A stretch of DNA of 64,000 nt from Collinsella sp. (lineage in GTDB: Bacteria > Actinomycetota > Coriobacteriia > Coriobacteriales > Coriobacteriaceae), in NCBI GenBank assembly GCA_019425015.1, contig JAHYYJ010000009.1:18806-82805 (forward strand). The letters run 5' to 3'. Positions 1 to 6,984 of the stretch are shown here, piece after piece (the first letter of the stretch is position 1; each line of letters opens with the position of its first letter). The position numbers were made by a program, and so were the translations under genes. Below the pieces are notes generated by a model. It worked only from the letters and a program-made list of their open reading frames with translations. It had not been told where the DNA came from and ran no database searches.

Positions 1-1
1 T

Positions 2-78
2 TGGTGCGGCGTATAGGATTCGAACCTATGACGTTCTGATTCGTAGTCAGACCCTCTATCCAGCTGAGGTAACGCCGC
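2..78 (-). tRNA. tRNA-Arg (anticodon ACG)
   Basis: A full cloverleaf reads on the minus strand. The acceptor stem GCGGCGT pairs with ACGCCGC, the anticodon loop is CTACGAA (anticodon ACG), the T-loop is TTCGAAT, and CCA is encoded. ACG is read as ICG after A34 deamination and decodes CGU/CGC/CGA arginine codons. Confidence 0.97.
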
Positions 79-90
79 AGCGCAAGACAT

Positions 91-119
91 ATAAAACCAC
101 TTTAGCTTATTGGAGTCAA
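91..119 (-). promoter_or_regulatory. promoter of tRNA-Arg
   Basis: On the minus strand, TTGACT is followed after 17 bp by TTTTAT (or TTTATA one base further on). This lies about 13-18 bp upstream of the mature tRNA 5' end, as expected for a sigma-70 type promoter of a stable RNA. Confidence 0.65.
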
Positions 120-155
120 GCACAATTTCAAACTTTTTTGTGGAACGCAGTCTTG

Positions 156-533
156 TCATGCTGCTCCGCATATACCGCCATTCCCCGTACGATCGATTGG
201 CTTTTCGATCACGTCAAACTTAGCATCAAGTTCCCTCAGGAGCGATCTCACCCGCTGGGCACAATCATAATCGGCAAACGAGATGCTCAACATGCGAGCA
301 ACCTGATTAGATGTCTGGACCCCATAGAAATGCTCTAGGGCCACAAGCCCCTCGTGCGCCACAAACGTCTCAACCACATGAGGCGACTCCTCGTAGCACC
401 ATTGCGTCAACGGACCCTCGCTCGTCTGTCGAACCACCAGGCCACCCATGCCAGACGGCTCACACGTCACAAGCAGGTACTCCCCGCCCTCGTCGCTCTC
501 AAACAAAACCACCCGATCATCAAACAGCTCCAT
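156..533 (-). CDS. hypothetical protein, 125 aa
   Basis: A small soluble protein I do not recognise. It is acidic at the N-terminus (MELFDDRVVLFESDEGGEY), has no predicted membrane segment or signal peptide, and ends with a Gly/Cys-containing tail. A purine-rich ribosome binding site (AAAGGGG) sits 5 bp before the ATG, which supports real translation. It lies between tRNA-Arg and the serS terminator, so it is probably monocistronic. No function can be assigned from sequence alone. Confidence 0.7.
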   Translation of the reverse strand: MELFDDRVVLFESDEGGEYLLVTCEPSGMGGLVVRQTSEGPLTQWCYEESPHVVETFVAHEGLVALEHFYGVQTSNQVARMLSISFADYDCAQRVRSLLRELDAKFDVIEKPIDRTGNGGICGAA

Positions 534-652
534 CGCGTCCCCTTTCTCTCGCTCTTATTTAGCAAAAGCATAGCAGGTAGATGGCTGTATACAGAACAGT
601 TGTTCGTGTGTTTTCTATTGAGCTGTCCGCACAGCATGGTATGGCCGCACGC

Positions 653-680
653 AAAAAGGGCACCCCAAAAAGGAGTGCCC
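653..680 (-). terminator. intrinsic terminator of serS
   Basis: On the minus strand the 9-bp stem GGGCACTCC/GGGGTGCCC (one G-T pair) with a TTTTT loop is followed by TTTTT. It sits about 25 bp after the serS stop codon. Confidence 0.85.
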
Positions 681-704
681 TAGCAAATCGCTTATGCAGC
701 CAAT

Positions 705-1988
705 CTACGCGACCGGCTCGATCTTCTCGAGGCCGCCCATGTAGGGACGCAGAACCTCGGGGATCGTGATGGTGCCGTCAGCGTTCTGGTAGTTCTCCAG
801 AATGGCTGCCATGGTACGGCCAGCCGGCAGACCGGAACCGTTGAGGGTGTGCAGATAGCGCGAACCCTTGAAGTTCTCGGGGTCGCGATACTTGATGTTG
901 GCGCGACGGGCCTGGAAGTCACCGCAGTTGGAGCAGGAGCTGATCTCCTTGTAGGCGTTGTAGCTCGGCAGCCAGACCTCGACGTCGTAGGTCTGACGGG
1001 CAGAGAAGCCCAGGTCGCCGGTGCACAGGCTAATCACGCGATACGGAAGACCCAGCTGCTGCAGCAGGAACTCGGCCTCGGCGGTCATGCTCTCGAGCTC
1101 CTTGTCGGACTCCTCCGGCTTGGCAAACTTGACCATCTCGACCTTGTCGAACTCGTGCTGGCGAATGATGCCGCGGGTATCGCGACCAGCGGAGCCGGCC
1201 TCCTCGCGGAAGCAGGGGGTGAAGGCGGTGTAGCGGCGCGGCAGGGTATCGGCGTCGAGGACCTCACCGGCGTGCAGGTTGGTGAGCACGACCTCGGCGG
1301 TGGGGATCAGGAAGTTGTCGCCCGAGACGTGATAGGCGTCGTCCTCGAACTTGGGCAGCTGGCCCGTGCCGAACATGGTCTGACGCTTGACGACGATGGG
1401 CGGCCACCACTCCTTAAAACCACGGCTGGTGTGCGTATCGAGGAAGAAGTTGATGAGGGCGCGCTCAAGACGGGCGCCGGCGCCACCGAGAACGGTGAAG
1501 CGGCTGCCGGAGAGCTTGTTGCCGCGCTCGAAGTCAAGGATGTCGAGGTCGGTGCCCAGATCCCAGTGCGGCTTAAAGTCGAAGTCGAACTCGCGCGGGG
1601 TGCCCCAACGACGGCGCTCGATGTTCTCGTCCTCGTCCTTGCCGTACGGCGTGGCCTCGCAAGGAATGTTGGGCAGGTGAGCCATGAAGTCGTACTGCTC
1701 CTGCTCGAGGGCGGTGCGGCGCTCGGCCAGACCGTCAATCTTCTCGTTGACGGCGCGCACGGCCTCTTTGGCGGCCTCGGCCTCGCCCTTCTTGCCCTCC
1801 TTCATCAGGGCGCCGATCTTCTTGGACTCGGCATTGCGCGTGGCTTGAAGTTCCTCGACCTCGGTGATGACGGCACGACGCTCGTCGTCGAGCTCAAAGA
1901 ACTTCTCGCGATCCCAAGACGTCTGGCGGTTAGCCATGGCGACATCGATGGCATCGGGGTTCTCGCGAACAAACTTGATATCAAGCAT
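705..1988 (-). CDS. serS: seryl-tRNA synthetase
   Basis: A class II aminoacyl-tRNA synthetase that charges tRNA-Ser (and tRNA-Sec where present) in the cytoplasm. The product of 427 aa has the family's usual length. The N-terminal helical arm (about residues 30-100) is rich in Glu/Arg/Ala and forms the tRNA-binding coiled coil. Motif 2 lies in the FREEAGSAGRDTRG region and motif 3 in the GSGLPAGRTMAAILE region near the C-terminus. The start MLDIKFVREN was chosen over an upstream ATG nine codons earlier because GGAGG sits 5 bp before it and family members begin with this motif. No T-box is seen upstream, unlike pheS. The gene ends at a strong intrinsic terminator. Confidence 0.97.
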   Translation of the reverse strand: MLDIKFVRENPDAIDVAMANRQTSWDREKFFELDDERRAVITEVEELQATRNAESKKIGALMKEGKKGEAEAAKEAVRAVNEKIDGLAERRTALEQEQYDFMAHLPNIPCEATPYGKDEDENIERRRWGTPREFDFDFKPHWDLGTDLDILDFERGNKLSGSRFTVLGGAGARLERALINFFLDTHTSRGFKEWWPPIVVKRQTMFGTGQLPKFEDDAYHVSGDNFLIPTAEVVLTNLHAGEVLDADTLPRRYTAFTPCFREEAGSAGRDTRGIIRQHEFDKVEMVKFAKPEESDKELESMTAEAEFLLQQLGLPYRVISLCTGDLGFSARQTYDVEVWLPSYNAYKEISSCSNCGDFQARRANIKYRDPENFKGSRYLHTLNGSGLPAGRTMAAILENYQNADGTITIPEVLRPYMGGLEKIEPVA

Positions 1989-2099
1989 TAGATCCTCCGG
2001 CGATATACATTCCATTTAGGTTGCAACCTTGTACATGTATGGGCAAGTATATACTTATGAGCGTTTACGACCCAACTCAACTACGCAAGAAGGCACCCA

Positions 2100-2273
2100 A
2101 TGGACGCAGTTTTTTCCTTTTTGTTTGGCACCCGCACCGGTTTTGCCATCCTTTTCGCCGGCGGCATCCTGCTGTTTGCGATTATTGCCTTTGTAATGGA
2201 GAAGCGCACCCATAAGATGTATGTCGACCGCGGCCCCAAGTCCGAGGACGAAGAAGACAGCTTCTGGGACTAA
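2100..2273 (+). CDS. small single-pass membrane protein, 57 aa
   Basis: A short reading frame transcribed divergently from serS. It begins with ATG after an AAGAAGG ribosome binding site and encodes one hydrophobic segment (about residues 14-33, rich in F, I, L, A), then a basic stretch EKRTHK, then a strongly acidic tail ending EDEEDSFWD. The basic side next to the membrane segment suggests an N-out/C-in orientation. A strong rho-independent hairpin follows about 54 bp downstream. I do not recognise the family. Its ribosome binding site, membrane segment and terminator make it a convincing gene despite its size. Confidence 0.7.
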   Translation: MDAVFSFLFGTRTGFAILFAGGILLFAIIAFVMEKRTHKMYVDRGPKSEDEEDSFWD

Positions 2274-2311
2274 CCTGCCAAAAAGGGACAGGTTTATTTT
2301 GGTCGGTTTTA
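2272..2311. repeat. left copy of a composite direct/inverted repeat
   Basis: It reads AACCTGCCAA, then the core AAAGGGACAGGTTTA, then TTTTGGTCGGTTTTA. Its partner lies at 2394-2434. The outer parts are direct repeats, but the core is reverse-complemented in the partner. Confidence 0.8.
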
Positions 2312-2326
2312 TCTGGGCAAACGCAA

Positions 2327-2367
2327 GTGCCCCGCAACTGGAATTGAGCCAGTTGCGGGGCACTTTT
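2327..2367 (+). terminator. intrinsic terminator of the 57-aa protein gene
   Basis: A perfect 15-bp stem (GTGCCCCGCAACTGG and its complement) with a 7-nt loop is followed by TTTT on the plus strand. It lies between the two copies of the composite repeat. Confidence 0.85.
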
Positions 2368-2393
2368 CGCTAAAAGGACAAAACCGCAGGAAA

Positions 2394-2434
2394 AACCTGC
2401 CAACATAAACCTGTCCCTTTTTTGGTCGGTTTTA
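2394..2434. repeat. right copy of the composite repeat, core inverted
   Basis: It reads AACCTGCCAA, then TAAACCTGTCCCTTT, then TTTGGTCGGTTTTA. The flanks match the left copy at 2272-2311 directly and the middle is its reverse complement. The right end overlaps the proC stop codon by three bases. Confidence 0.8.
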
Positions 2435-3202
2435 CTGGAGGGTTGCGTCGATTGCCTTGACCAGGGCGCTGCGCATGCCGGCGTCCTCGAGCGCAACGAC
2501 GCCCTTGATGGTGGCACCACCGGGCGAGCATACGGCATCCTTCATCGCCGCAGGATGCTGGCCAGTTGCAAGCTGCAGCTTTGCCGTACCCAGCACCATC
2601 TGGCTCACAATGCGATAAGCATCCGCACGCGGGATACCGTGCTTGACCGCCGCATCGCCCAGGGCCTCGATTGCCATGGCGACAAACGCCGGAGCGCAAC
2701 CACCCACCGTGCCGCCCACAAACAGCAGGCTTGTGTCGAGCTCGACGACAGCGCCAAGCTTACCGAGCAGGTCGAGCACCACAGCACGCTGCTCGTCGTT
2801 AAGCGTCGAAGCCTTCTCGCAGGCGATGACGCCCTCGCCCACCGAAACCGGCGTGTTGGGCACCGTCGAGATATGCGCGACGCCCGGCAGGACCTGCTCC
2901 CACTTGGCACTGTCCCAGGTCCAGGCAACCGACAGAACGACCTTTTTGGCAAGAGCATCCTTGAGCGGGGCGAATACCTTCTCGATCATGTACGGCTTGA
3001 CCGCAGCGACCACGATATCGGATGCGGCGACAACCTCGGCGGCATCGTGGCAGGCGGCCATCCCGCGCGCCTCGCAGCGCTCAACCAGTGCGTCGTAGCG
3101 ACCCGCACAGGCGCACATGTCGCTCGCAGCTACACCGGCAGCGATCCAGCCATCGGCCATAGCGCTCGCCATATTGCCAAAACCGACAAATCCAATCTTC
3201 AT
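2432..3202 (-). CDS. proC: pyrroline-5-carboxylate reductase
   Basis: Catalyses the last step of proline synthesis, reducing 1-pyrroline-5-carboxylate with NAD(P)H. At 256 aa it is close to the usual 260-280. The N-terminal Rossmann fold begins MKIGFVGFGNMA, the typical nucleotide-binding start. The C-terminal half has the family signature VCSPGGATIKGV. The start was set at this methionine (GAAAGGAC precedes it) and not eight codons upstream. It is probably transcribed alone; rlmH upstream is separated by about 75 bp. Confidence 0.95.
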   Translation of the reverse strand: MKIGFVGFGNMASAMADGWIAAGVAASDMCACAGRYDALVERCEARGMAACHDAAEVVAASDIVVAAVKPYMIEKVFAPLKDALAKKVVLSVAWTWDSAKWEQVLPGVAHISTVPNTPVSVGEGVIACEKASTLNDEQRAVVLDLLGKLGAVVELDTSLLFVGGTVGGCAPAFVAMAIEALGDAAVKHGIPRADAYRIVSQMVLGTAKLQLATGQHPAAMKDAVCSPGGATIKGVVALEDAGMRSALVKAIDATLQ

Positions 3203-3275
3203 ATCACATAGTCCTTTCAGACACATTCCTCAAAACGAAAGCTATTGTCCCACGCCATTGTTTCGTATTGCCGAC

Positions 3276-3746
3276 CTATTTGTGATACGGCTCGCCACGA
3301 CTGATCTTGCAGGCACGGTAAATCTGCTCCAGCAGCACCACACGCGCCAGGTTATGCGGCAAGGTAATGCGTCCAAAGCTGAGCATCTCGTCGGCTCGTG
3401 CGCGCACGTCGTCACTCACGCCGTCCGAACCGCCGATTACAAAGGCAATGTCGCTGCTGCCTCGCAGCATAAGATCGTCGAGCCTCGCCGAAAACTCCTC
3501 GCTCGAGCGCTCCTTGCCCTCGATAGCCAGCAGGATCACATGCGCTCGAGATGGCAAGGCGGCAAGAATCGCCGCCCCCTCCTTGTCGCGCGCGGCATCC
3601 ACGCCGCCCGCCTTAGCCGGGTCGATATCGGCCACCTCGCGGATATCCACCTTGGCATAGGCACCTAGGCGCTTGGTGTACTCAGCGCACGCGTCCTTCC
3701 AAAAGCACTCCTTGAGCTTACCGACGCAAACGACGGTGTATTTCAC
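3276..3746 (-). CDS. rlmH: 23S rRNA (pseudouridine1915-N3)-methyltransferase
   Basis: A SPOUT-class methyltransferase that modifies pseudouridine 1915 in helix 69 of 23S rRNA, acting on the assembled 70S ribosome. At 156 aa it is the usual length. The beginning MKYTVVCVGKLKE and the trefoil-knot motif FVIGGSDGVSDDVR with the C-terminal LPHNLARVVLLEQIYRA are diagnostic. The neighbouring SPFH gene ends 7 bp before its start, so the two are likely co-transcribed. Confidence 0.96.
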   Translation of the reverse strand: MKYTVVCVGKLKECFWKDACAEYTKRLGAYAKVDIREVADIDPAKAGGVDAARDKEGAAILAALPSRAHVILLAIEGKERSSEEFSARLDDLMLRGSSDIAFVIGGSDGVSDDVRARADEMLSFGRITLPHNLARVVLLEQIYRACKISRGEPYHK

Positions 3747-3752
3747 GCGCGT

Positions 3753-4691
3753 CTACTCCTTCGAATCGTTTTGAACTTTGCCGGCGGCCAGCATCTGCTC
3801 GAACATCGAGGCCGACTGCGAAAAGTCGCTCGGCAGCACGACCGTCGAGGTTTTACCCGTGCGAGCGAACTCCGTCATCATCTCGGACCACTGCGTAAAC
3901 ATGAACAGTTGGTTGGCCTCGTCATTGCCGACACCCGTCTCCTGGATGATCTCGAGCGAATCTTTGATACCCAGCGCGATGGCCTTGCGCTGGTTGGCGA
4001 TGCCCTCGCCCGCCTTTTCCATAGCCTCGGCCTCGGCGGTTGCCTCGGTGACGCGCTTGATGCGGTCGGCCTCGGCGAGCTCCTGTGCCGCAGCGCGCTT
4101 GCGCTGGGCGGCGTTGATGTCGTTCATGGAGTTCTCGACCTCGGTCGGCAGTGCGATTTTAGTGATGAGCGTCGACACGAGGGTGAAGCCGTAGGCGGCC
4201 ATCTGCTCGGAAACGGTAGCGTTGACATCCTTGGCGATGTCATCCTTCTTGGCAAAGACCTCATCGAGTGTGTAGACGGGGATGGAGGAGCGCAGGGCGT
4301 CGGTGATGAAGTCGCGCATCTGGTCGACGGGCTCCTGCAGCATATAGTAGCTCTTGTAGATGCCCGAATCTGCCGGGCCGGCGCCCATGTCATAGCTCAC
4401 GTGGTACTGAGCGGAGACCTCAAGGCCAATGGTCACGTTGTCCTGGGTCTTAACGTCGATGCCAAAACCATTTTTCATGGTGCGCAGACTCACCGTGGCG
4501 GCCTTGCGGTCAATCACGGGCACCTTCACGTGGAAGCCCGCGTTGACGATACGATTGAACTTACCCAAGCGCTCGATGATCACAGCGTGCTGCTGCTCAA
4601 CGACGTAGCAGGCGTTGGGGAGCAGCAACAACAGGATGATGATGGGAATCAAAAGGCTGGTAAGGGCGGCGATGATACCGGAAAACAGCAT
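3753..4691 (-). CDS. SPFH/band 7 (stomatin-like) membrane protein
   Basis: A stomatin/prohibitin-type membrane scaffold protein of 312 aa. One N-terminal hydrophobic segment (about residues 3-26, run of I and L) anchors it. The SPFH domain follows (residues about 30-190) with the typical YVVEQQHAVIIERLGKF start and the SLRTM...VKTQDNVT core. A helical region rich in Ala/Glu (about 195-250, AAAQELAEADRIKRVTEATAEA) would form the oligomerisation coil. The start follows GAGGAG by 7 bp; a methionine seven codons upstream lacks this. SPFH proteins form rings in ordered membrane domains and often regulate proteases, but no partner is visible here. Confidence 0.9.
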   Translation of the reverse strand: MLFSGIIAALTSLLIPIIILLLLLPNACYVVEQQHAVIIERLGKFNRIVNAGFHVKVPVIDRKAATVSLRTMKNGFGIDVKTQDNVTIGLEVSAQYHVSYDMGAGPADSGIYKSYYMLQEPVDQMRDFITDALRSSIPVYTLDEVFAKKDDIAKDVNATVSEQMAAYGFTLVSTLITKIALPTEVENSMNDINAAQRKRAAAQELAEADRIKRVTEATAEAEAMEKAGEGIANQRKAIALGIKDSLEIIQETGVGNDEANQLFMFTQWSEMMTEFARTGKTSTVVLPSDFSQSASMFEQMLAAGKVQNDSKE

Positions 4692-4748
4692 GGTCTCTCC
4701 TCTGATAGGCACACGTTGGCATTAGGATACCCGTCCAAGGAGATCGTG

Positions 4749-4808
4749 CATAACAAAAAAGCTCCCATTGCTGGGAGCTCTTTCAATCCATGGTGCGGGC
4801 GAAAGGAC
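4749..4808 (-). repeat. duplicated tRNA-Leu 3' tail plus terminator (copy 2)
   Basis: A 60-bp sequence identical, apart from one base, to 4938-4997. On the minus strand it carries the last 18 nt of tRNA-Leu (from GTCC of the T-arm to CCA), then the terminator hairpin AGCTCCCA/TGGGAGCT with its T-run. It is not a functional tRNA, only its tail. Confidence 0.95.
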
Positions 4809-4937
4809 GTCCGCGTATCCGCTTCGCGGATCCGCACCGGCATCGGCCGCCTGCCGGCGTCCTCGCCAGCTCGCTAAAAACGCTCCGCGTTTTCTTTACG
4901 CTCGCTCCTTCACAGGTTCAAGTCCCTGCGACGGGCC
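4809..4937. other. structured filler element between tRNA-Leu tail copies
   Basis: A 129-bp, mostly GC-rich, non-coding stretch. It contains a hairpin CCGC-TTC-GCGG, a hairpin CCGGC/GCCGG, a hairpin AAACGC-TCC-GCGTTT, and ends on the plus strand with ACAGGTTCAAGTCCCTGCGA, which mimics a tRNA T-arm. The same order of parts occurs at 10918-11036 beside tRNA-Phe, so this is a family and not chance. Confidence 0.75.
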
Positions 4938-4943
4938 CATAAC

Positions 4944-4970
4944 AAAAAAGCTCCCATTGCTGGGAGCTCT
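4944..4970 (-). terminator. intrinsic terminator of tRNA-Leu
   Basis: On the minus strand AGCTCCCA-GCAA-TGGGAGCT is followed by TTTTTT. A second copy lies at 4755-4781 in the duplicated tail. Confidence 0.9.
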
Positions 4971-4979
4971 TTCAATCAA

Positions 4980-5066
4980 TGGTGCGGGCGAAAGGACTTG
5001 AACCTTCATGGGGTTGCCCCCATACGGACCTGAACCGTACGCGTCTGCCAATTCCGCCACGCCCGC
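4980..5066 (-). tRNA. tRNA-Leu (anticodon CAG)
   Basis: A class II tRNA of 87 nt including the encoded CCA. The acceptor stem is GCGGGCG/CGCCCGC. The anticodon stem TACGG/CCGTA encloses TTCAGGT (anticodon CAG), and a long variable arm GGGG-CAA-CCCC is present. The T-loop reads TTCAAGT. It decodes CUG. Confidence 0.97.
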
Positions 5067-5077
5067 GTGCAGGAATT

Positions 5078-5106
5078 AGAATAACGGAGCGCCACCGCGA
5101 ACGCAA
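5078..5106 (-). promoter_or_regulatory. promoter of tRNA-Leu
   Basis: Minus-strand TTGCGT and TATTCT are separated by exactly 17 bp, ending 11 bp upstream of the tRNA 5' end. Confidence 0.75.
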
Positions 5107-5109
5107 GAA

Positions 5110-6027
5110 CTATTTTTGAAAAAGTTTGCAGGCATTTTCCCAAGCGGCATGCGCGATTGTTTCGGCGTCCTCACCAGTGCGATCGACACGGTCGTTAACC
5201 AGCGCGTTTGCCGTAATGGAGATCATTGCTGGCTCGCATTCAAGACCGCGAATGGGCTCCGGCGCCATATACGGGCAATCCGTCTCGAACAAAATGCGGT
5301 CGAGCGGGGTCGCCGCAAATGCCTCGCGCACGTCGTCGTTGCGCTTAAAGGTGGCCGCACCACCATAGGCGATATAGCAGCCCAGCTCCACAAAGCGCTC
5401 CATCGTGGCGCGGTCCTCGCCAAAACAGTGCAGCACGCAACCGGCCTGAGGCACACCCACCTCGCGCAGCACGTTGTACGCATCCATATGCGAGGTGCGC
5501 TCCCCATCCGAGTCCTCGTGCCGCAGGTGCAGCTCCACCGGCACATTGCGGCGCACGGCAACTTCGAGCTGACGCGCCATGCAATCAATCTGCACACTGT
5601 GGGGCGCCGGCGCGATGTCGTCGTCGTAATCCATGTGGTAGTCCAGACCGATCTCGCCGATACCGGCGCACAAAGGGTCATCGAGCGCAGCAACAACCTG
5701 CGCGTGAATGTCATCGGTATAATCCGGCGCGCCATAGGGGTGAACGCCAGCGAGATACTTGATCTGCGGAATATCCCGCATCGGCAGAATTTCGCGCACG
5801 AGCCAGTCGCTATAGTCCGTCACGCTGCGCTTGTCGGCGATGGGGTCGAGCATCGTCACCAACAGGTCGACGCCCGCGGCTTTGGCGCGCACGAGCGTCT
5901 CGGGCACTTCTTTCCCCCAAAACGAAAGCAGATGCGCATGCGTGTCAGCAAGCGGTGCCAAGGGCACGGGACAAGCAACCGTCTTCTTTTTCTTGGTAAA
6001 CGTCACGCGTTCGGCATTAGGCATCAT
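5110..6027 (-). CDS. TatD family metal-dependent hydrolase (putative DNase)
   Basis: A TIM-barrel amidohydrolase of the TatD family, 305 aa from the chosen start. Visible metal ligands are DTHAH near the N-terminus, the Glu of GEIGLDYH, HLRHE and HCF in the middle, and ETDCPYMAP near the C-terminus. Family members show 3'-5' DNase or hydrolase activity. The start ATGATG follows AGGAG at 7 bp and overlaps the end of rsmA by 11 bp, so the two are translationally coupled. It has an unusually Lys-rich N-terminus (TKKKK). A tRNA gene lies directly downstream with no clear terminator between. Confidence 0.92.
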   Translation of the reverse strand: MMPNAERVTFTKKKKTVACPVPLAPLADTHAHLLSFWGKEVPETLVRAKAAGVDLLVTMLDPIADKRSVTDYSDWLVREILPMRDIPQIKYLAGVHPYGAPDYTDDIHAQVVAALDDPLCAGIGEIGLDYHMDYDDDIAPAPHSVQIDCMARQLEVAVRRNVPVELHLRHEDSDGERTSHMDAYNVLREVGVPQAGCVLHCFGEDRATMERFVELGCYIAYGGAATFKRNDDVREAFAATPLDRILFETDCPYMAPEPIRGLECEPAMISITANALVNDRVDRTGEDAETIAHAAWENACKLFQK

Positions 6028-6877
6028 GGATGAGCTCCTGAGCCAGGCGGATAAAGTCGGCAACATCAAGCGTTTCTGCGCGCGTGGTGGGTGCGATACC
6101 GCAAGCCTCAAAGGCGGCGTCGAGCACGTCCTTGGCAAAGCCGTTGGCGCTCATGGAATTGCGGATGGTCTTGCGGCGCTGAGCAAATGCAGCATCAATC
6201 ACGCGGGCCACAAACTCGCGATCGAGTCCTTCGGGCGCCACGCCGTCAACACGGTCGATACGCACGACGGCCGAGTCCACGTGCGGTGCCGGCATAAAGC
6301 AACGTGGCGGCACCTCAAAGCGACCCGTAACCTGCGCATACAGGCCGAGCTTTGCCGTGTAGCCGCCATAGGTCTTGTTACCCGGCACCGCGGCAATGCG
6401 ATCGGCAACCTCCTTTTGAACCATGACCACGGCACGCTTGAGCGCGGGCATCGTCTGGAAGAACTGCAGGATGATCGTCGCCGCCACGTTATAGGGCAGG
6501 TTCGCGACAAATACCGTCGGCTCACCGCCTGCAGCCTGCTCAATCTGCCCCGTCGTCACCTTGAGCGCGTCGCCCATGATAAAGCGGAAGTTGGCATAGT
6601 CGGCGGCATGGGCATCGAGCACCGGTTCGAGTTCGGGATCGGCCTCGATCGACGTGACGCACGCCGCCTCCTGCAGCAGCGCGAGCGTGAGCGTACCAAC
6701 GCCCGGGCCAACCTCGAGCACGCGCTCATCGCCCGTGAGCTCGGAAAGCTCGCAAATGCGCTCAATTACATGGTTGTCGATCAGGAAGTTCTGGCCCAGG
6801 CGATGCTTGGTCGCAAGGCCAAACTCCTCCAGCAGCTCCCTTGTTGCCGTGGGGTTTGCCAAAGGCGAAGTTGTCAT
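6017..6877 (-). CDS. rsmA: 16S rRNA dimethyladenosine transferase
   Basis: KsgA/RsmA dimethylates A1518 and A1519 at the 3' end of 16S rRNA using S-adenosylmethionine, a late step of small-subunit assembly. At 286 aa it is a usual length. The SAM-binding motifs (KHRLGQNFLID, VLEVGPGVGTLT, VANLPYNVA) are all present, followed by the helical C-terminal domain. AGGAGG lies 5 bp before the ATG. It is separated from metG upstream by a terminator and overlaps tatD downstream. Confidence 0.96.
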   Translation of the reverse strand: MTTSPLANPTATRELLEEFGLATKHRLGQNFLIDNHVIERICELSELTGDERVLEVGPGVGTLTLALLQEAACVTSIEADPELEPVLDAHAADYANFRFIMGDALKVTTGQIEQAAGGEPTVFVANLPYNVAATIILQFFQTMPALKRAVVMVQKEVADRIAAVPGNKTYGGYTAKLGLYAQVTGRFEVPPRCFMPAPHVDSAVVRIDRVDGVAPEGLDREFVARVIDAAFAQRRKTIRNSMSANGFAKDVLDAAFEACGIAPTTRAETLDVADFIRLAQELIHDA

Positions 6878-6913
6878 AGTTGCCTCCTTAGCATGATGGC
6901 GGCGTCTTGAAAC

Positions 6914-6943
6914 AAAAGGGCATGGACCGTTGCGGCCATGCCC
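6914..6943 (-). terminator. intrinsic terminator of metG
   Basis: On the minus strand GGGCATGGCC pairs with GGTCCATGCCC around a short CGCAAC loop and is followed by TTTTG. It is 42 bp after the metG stop. Confidence 0.85.
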
Positions 6944-6984
6944 TTACATCTAAACAGCAAATTGCCGATATGGCGCGCGGCGTC

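Noticed and set aside
849..1991. 380-aa open frame on the plus strand
   Set aside because: Antisense to serS; no ribosome binding site and low-complexity sequence.
4749..4808. a second tRNA-Leu gene
   Set aside because: Only the last 18 nt and the terminator are present; there is no D-arm or anticodon arm.
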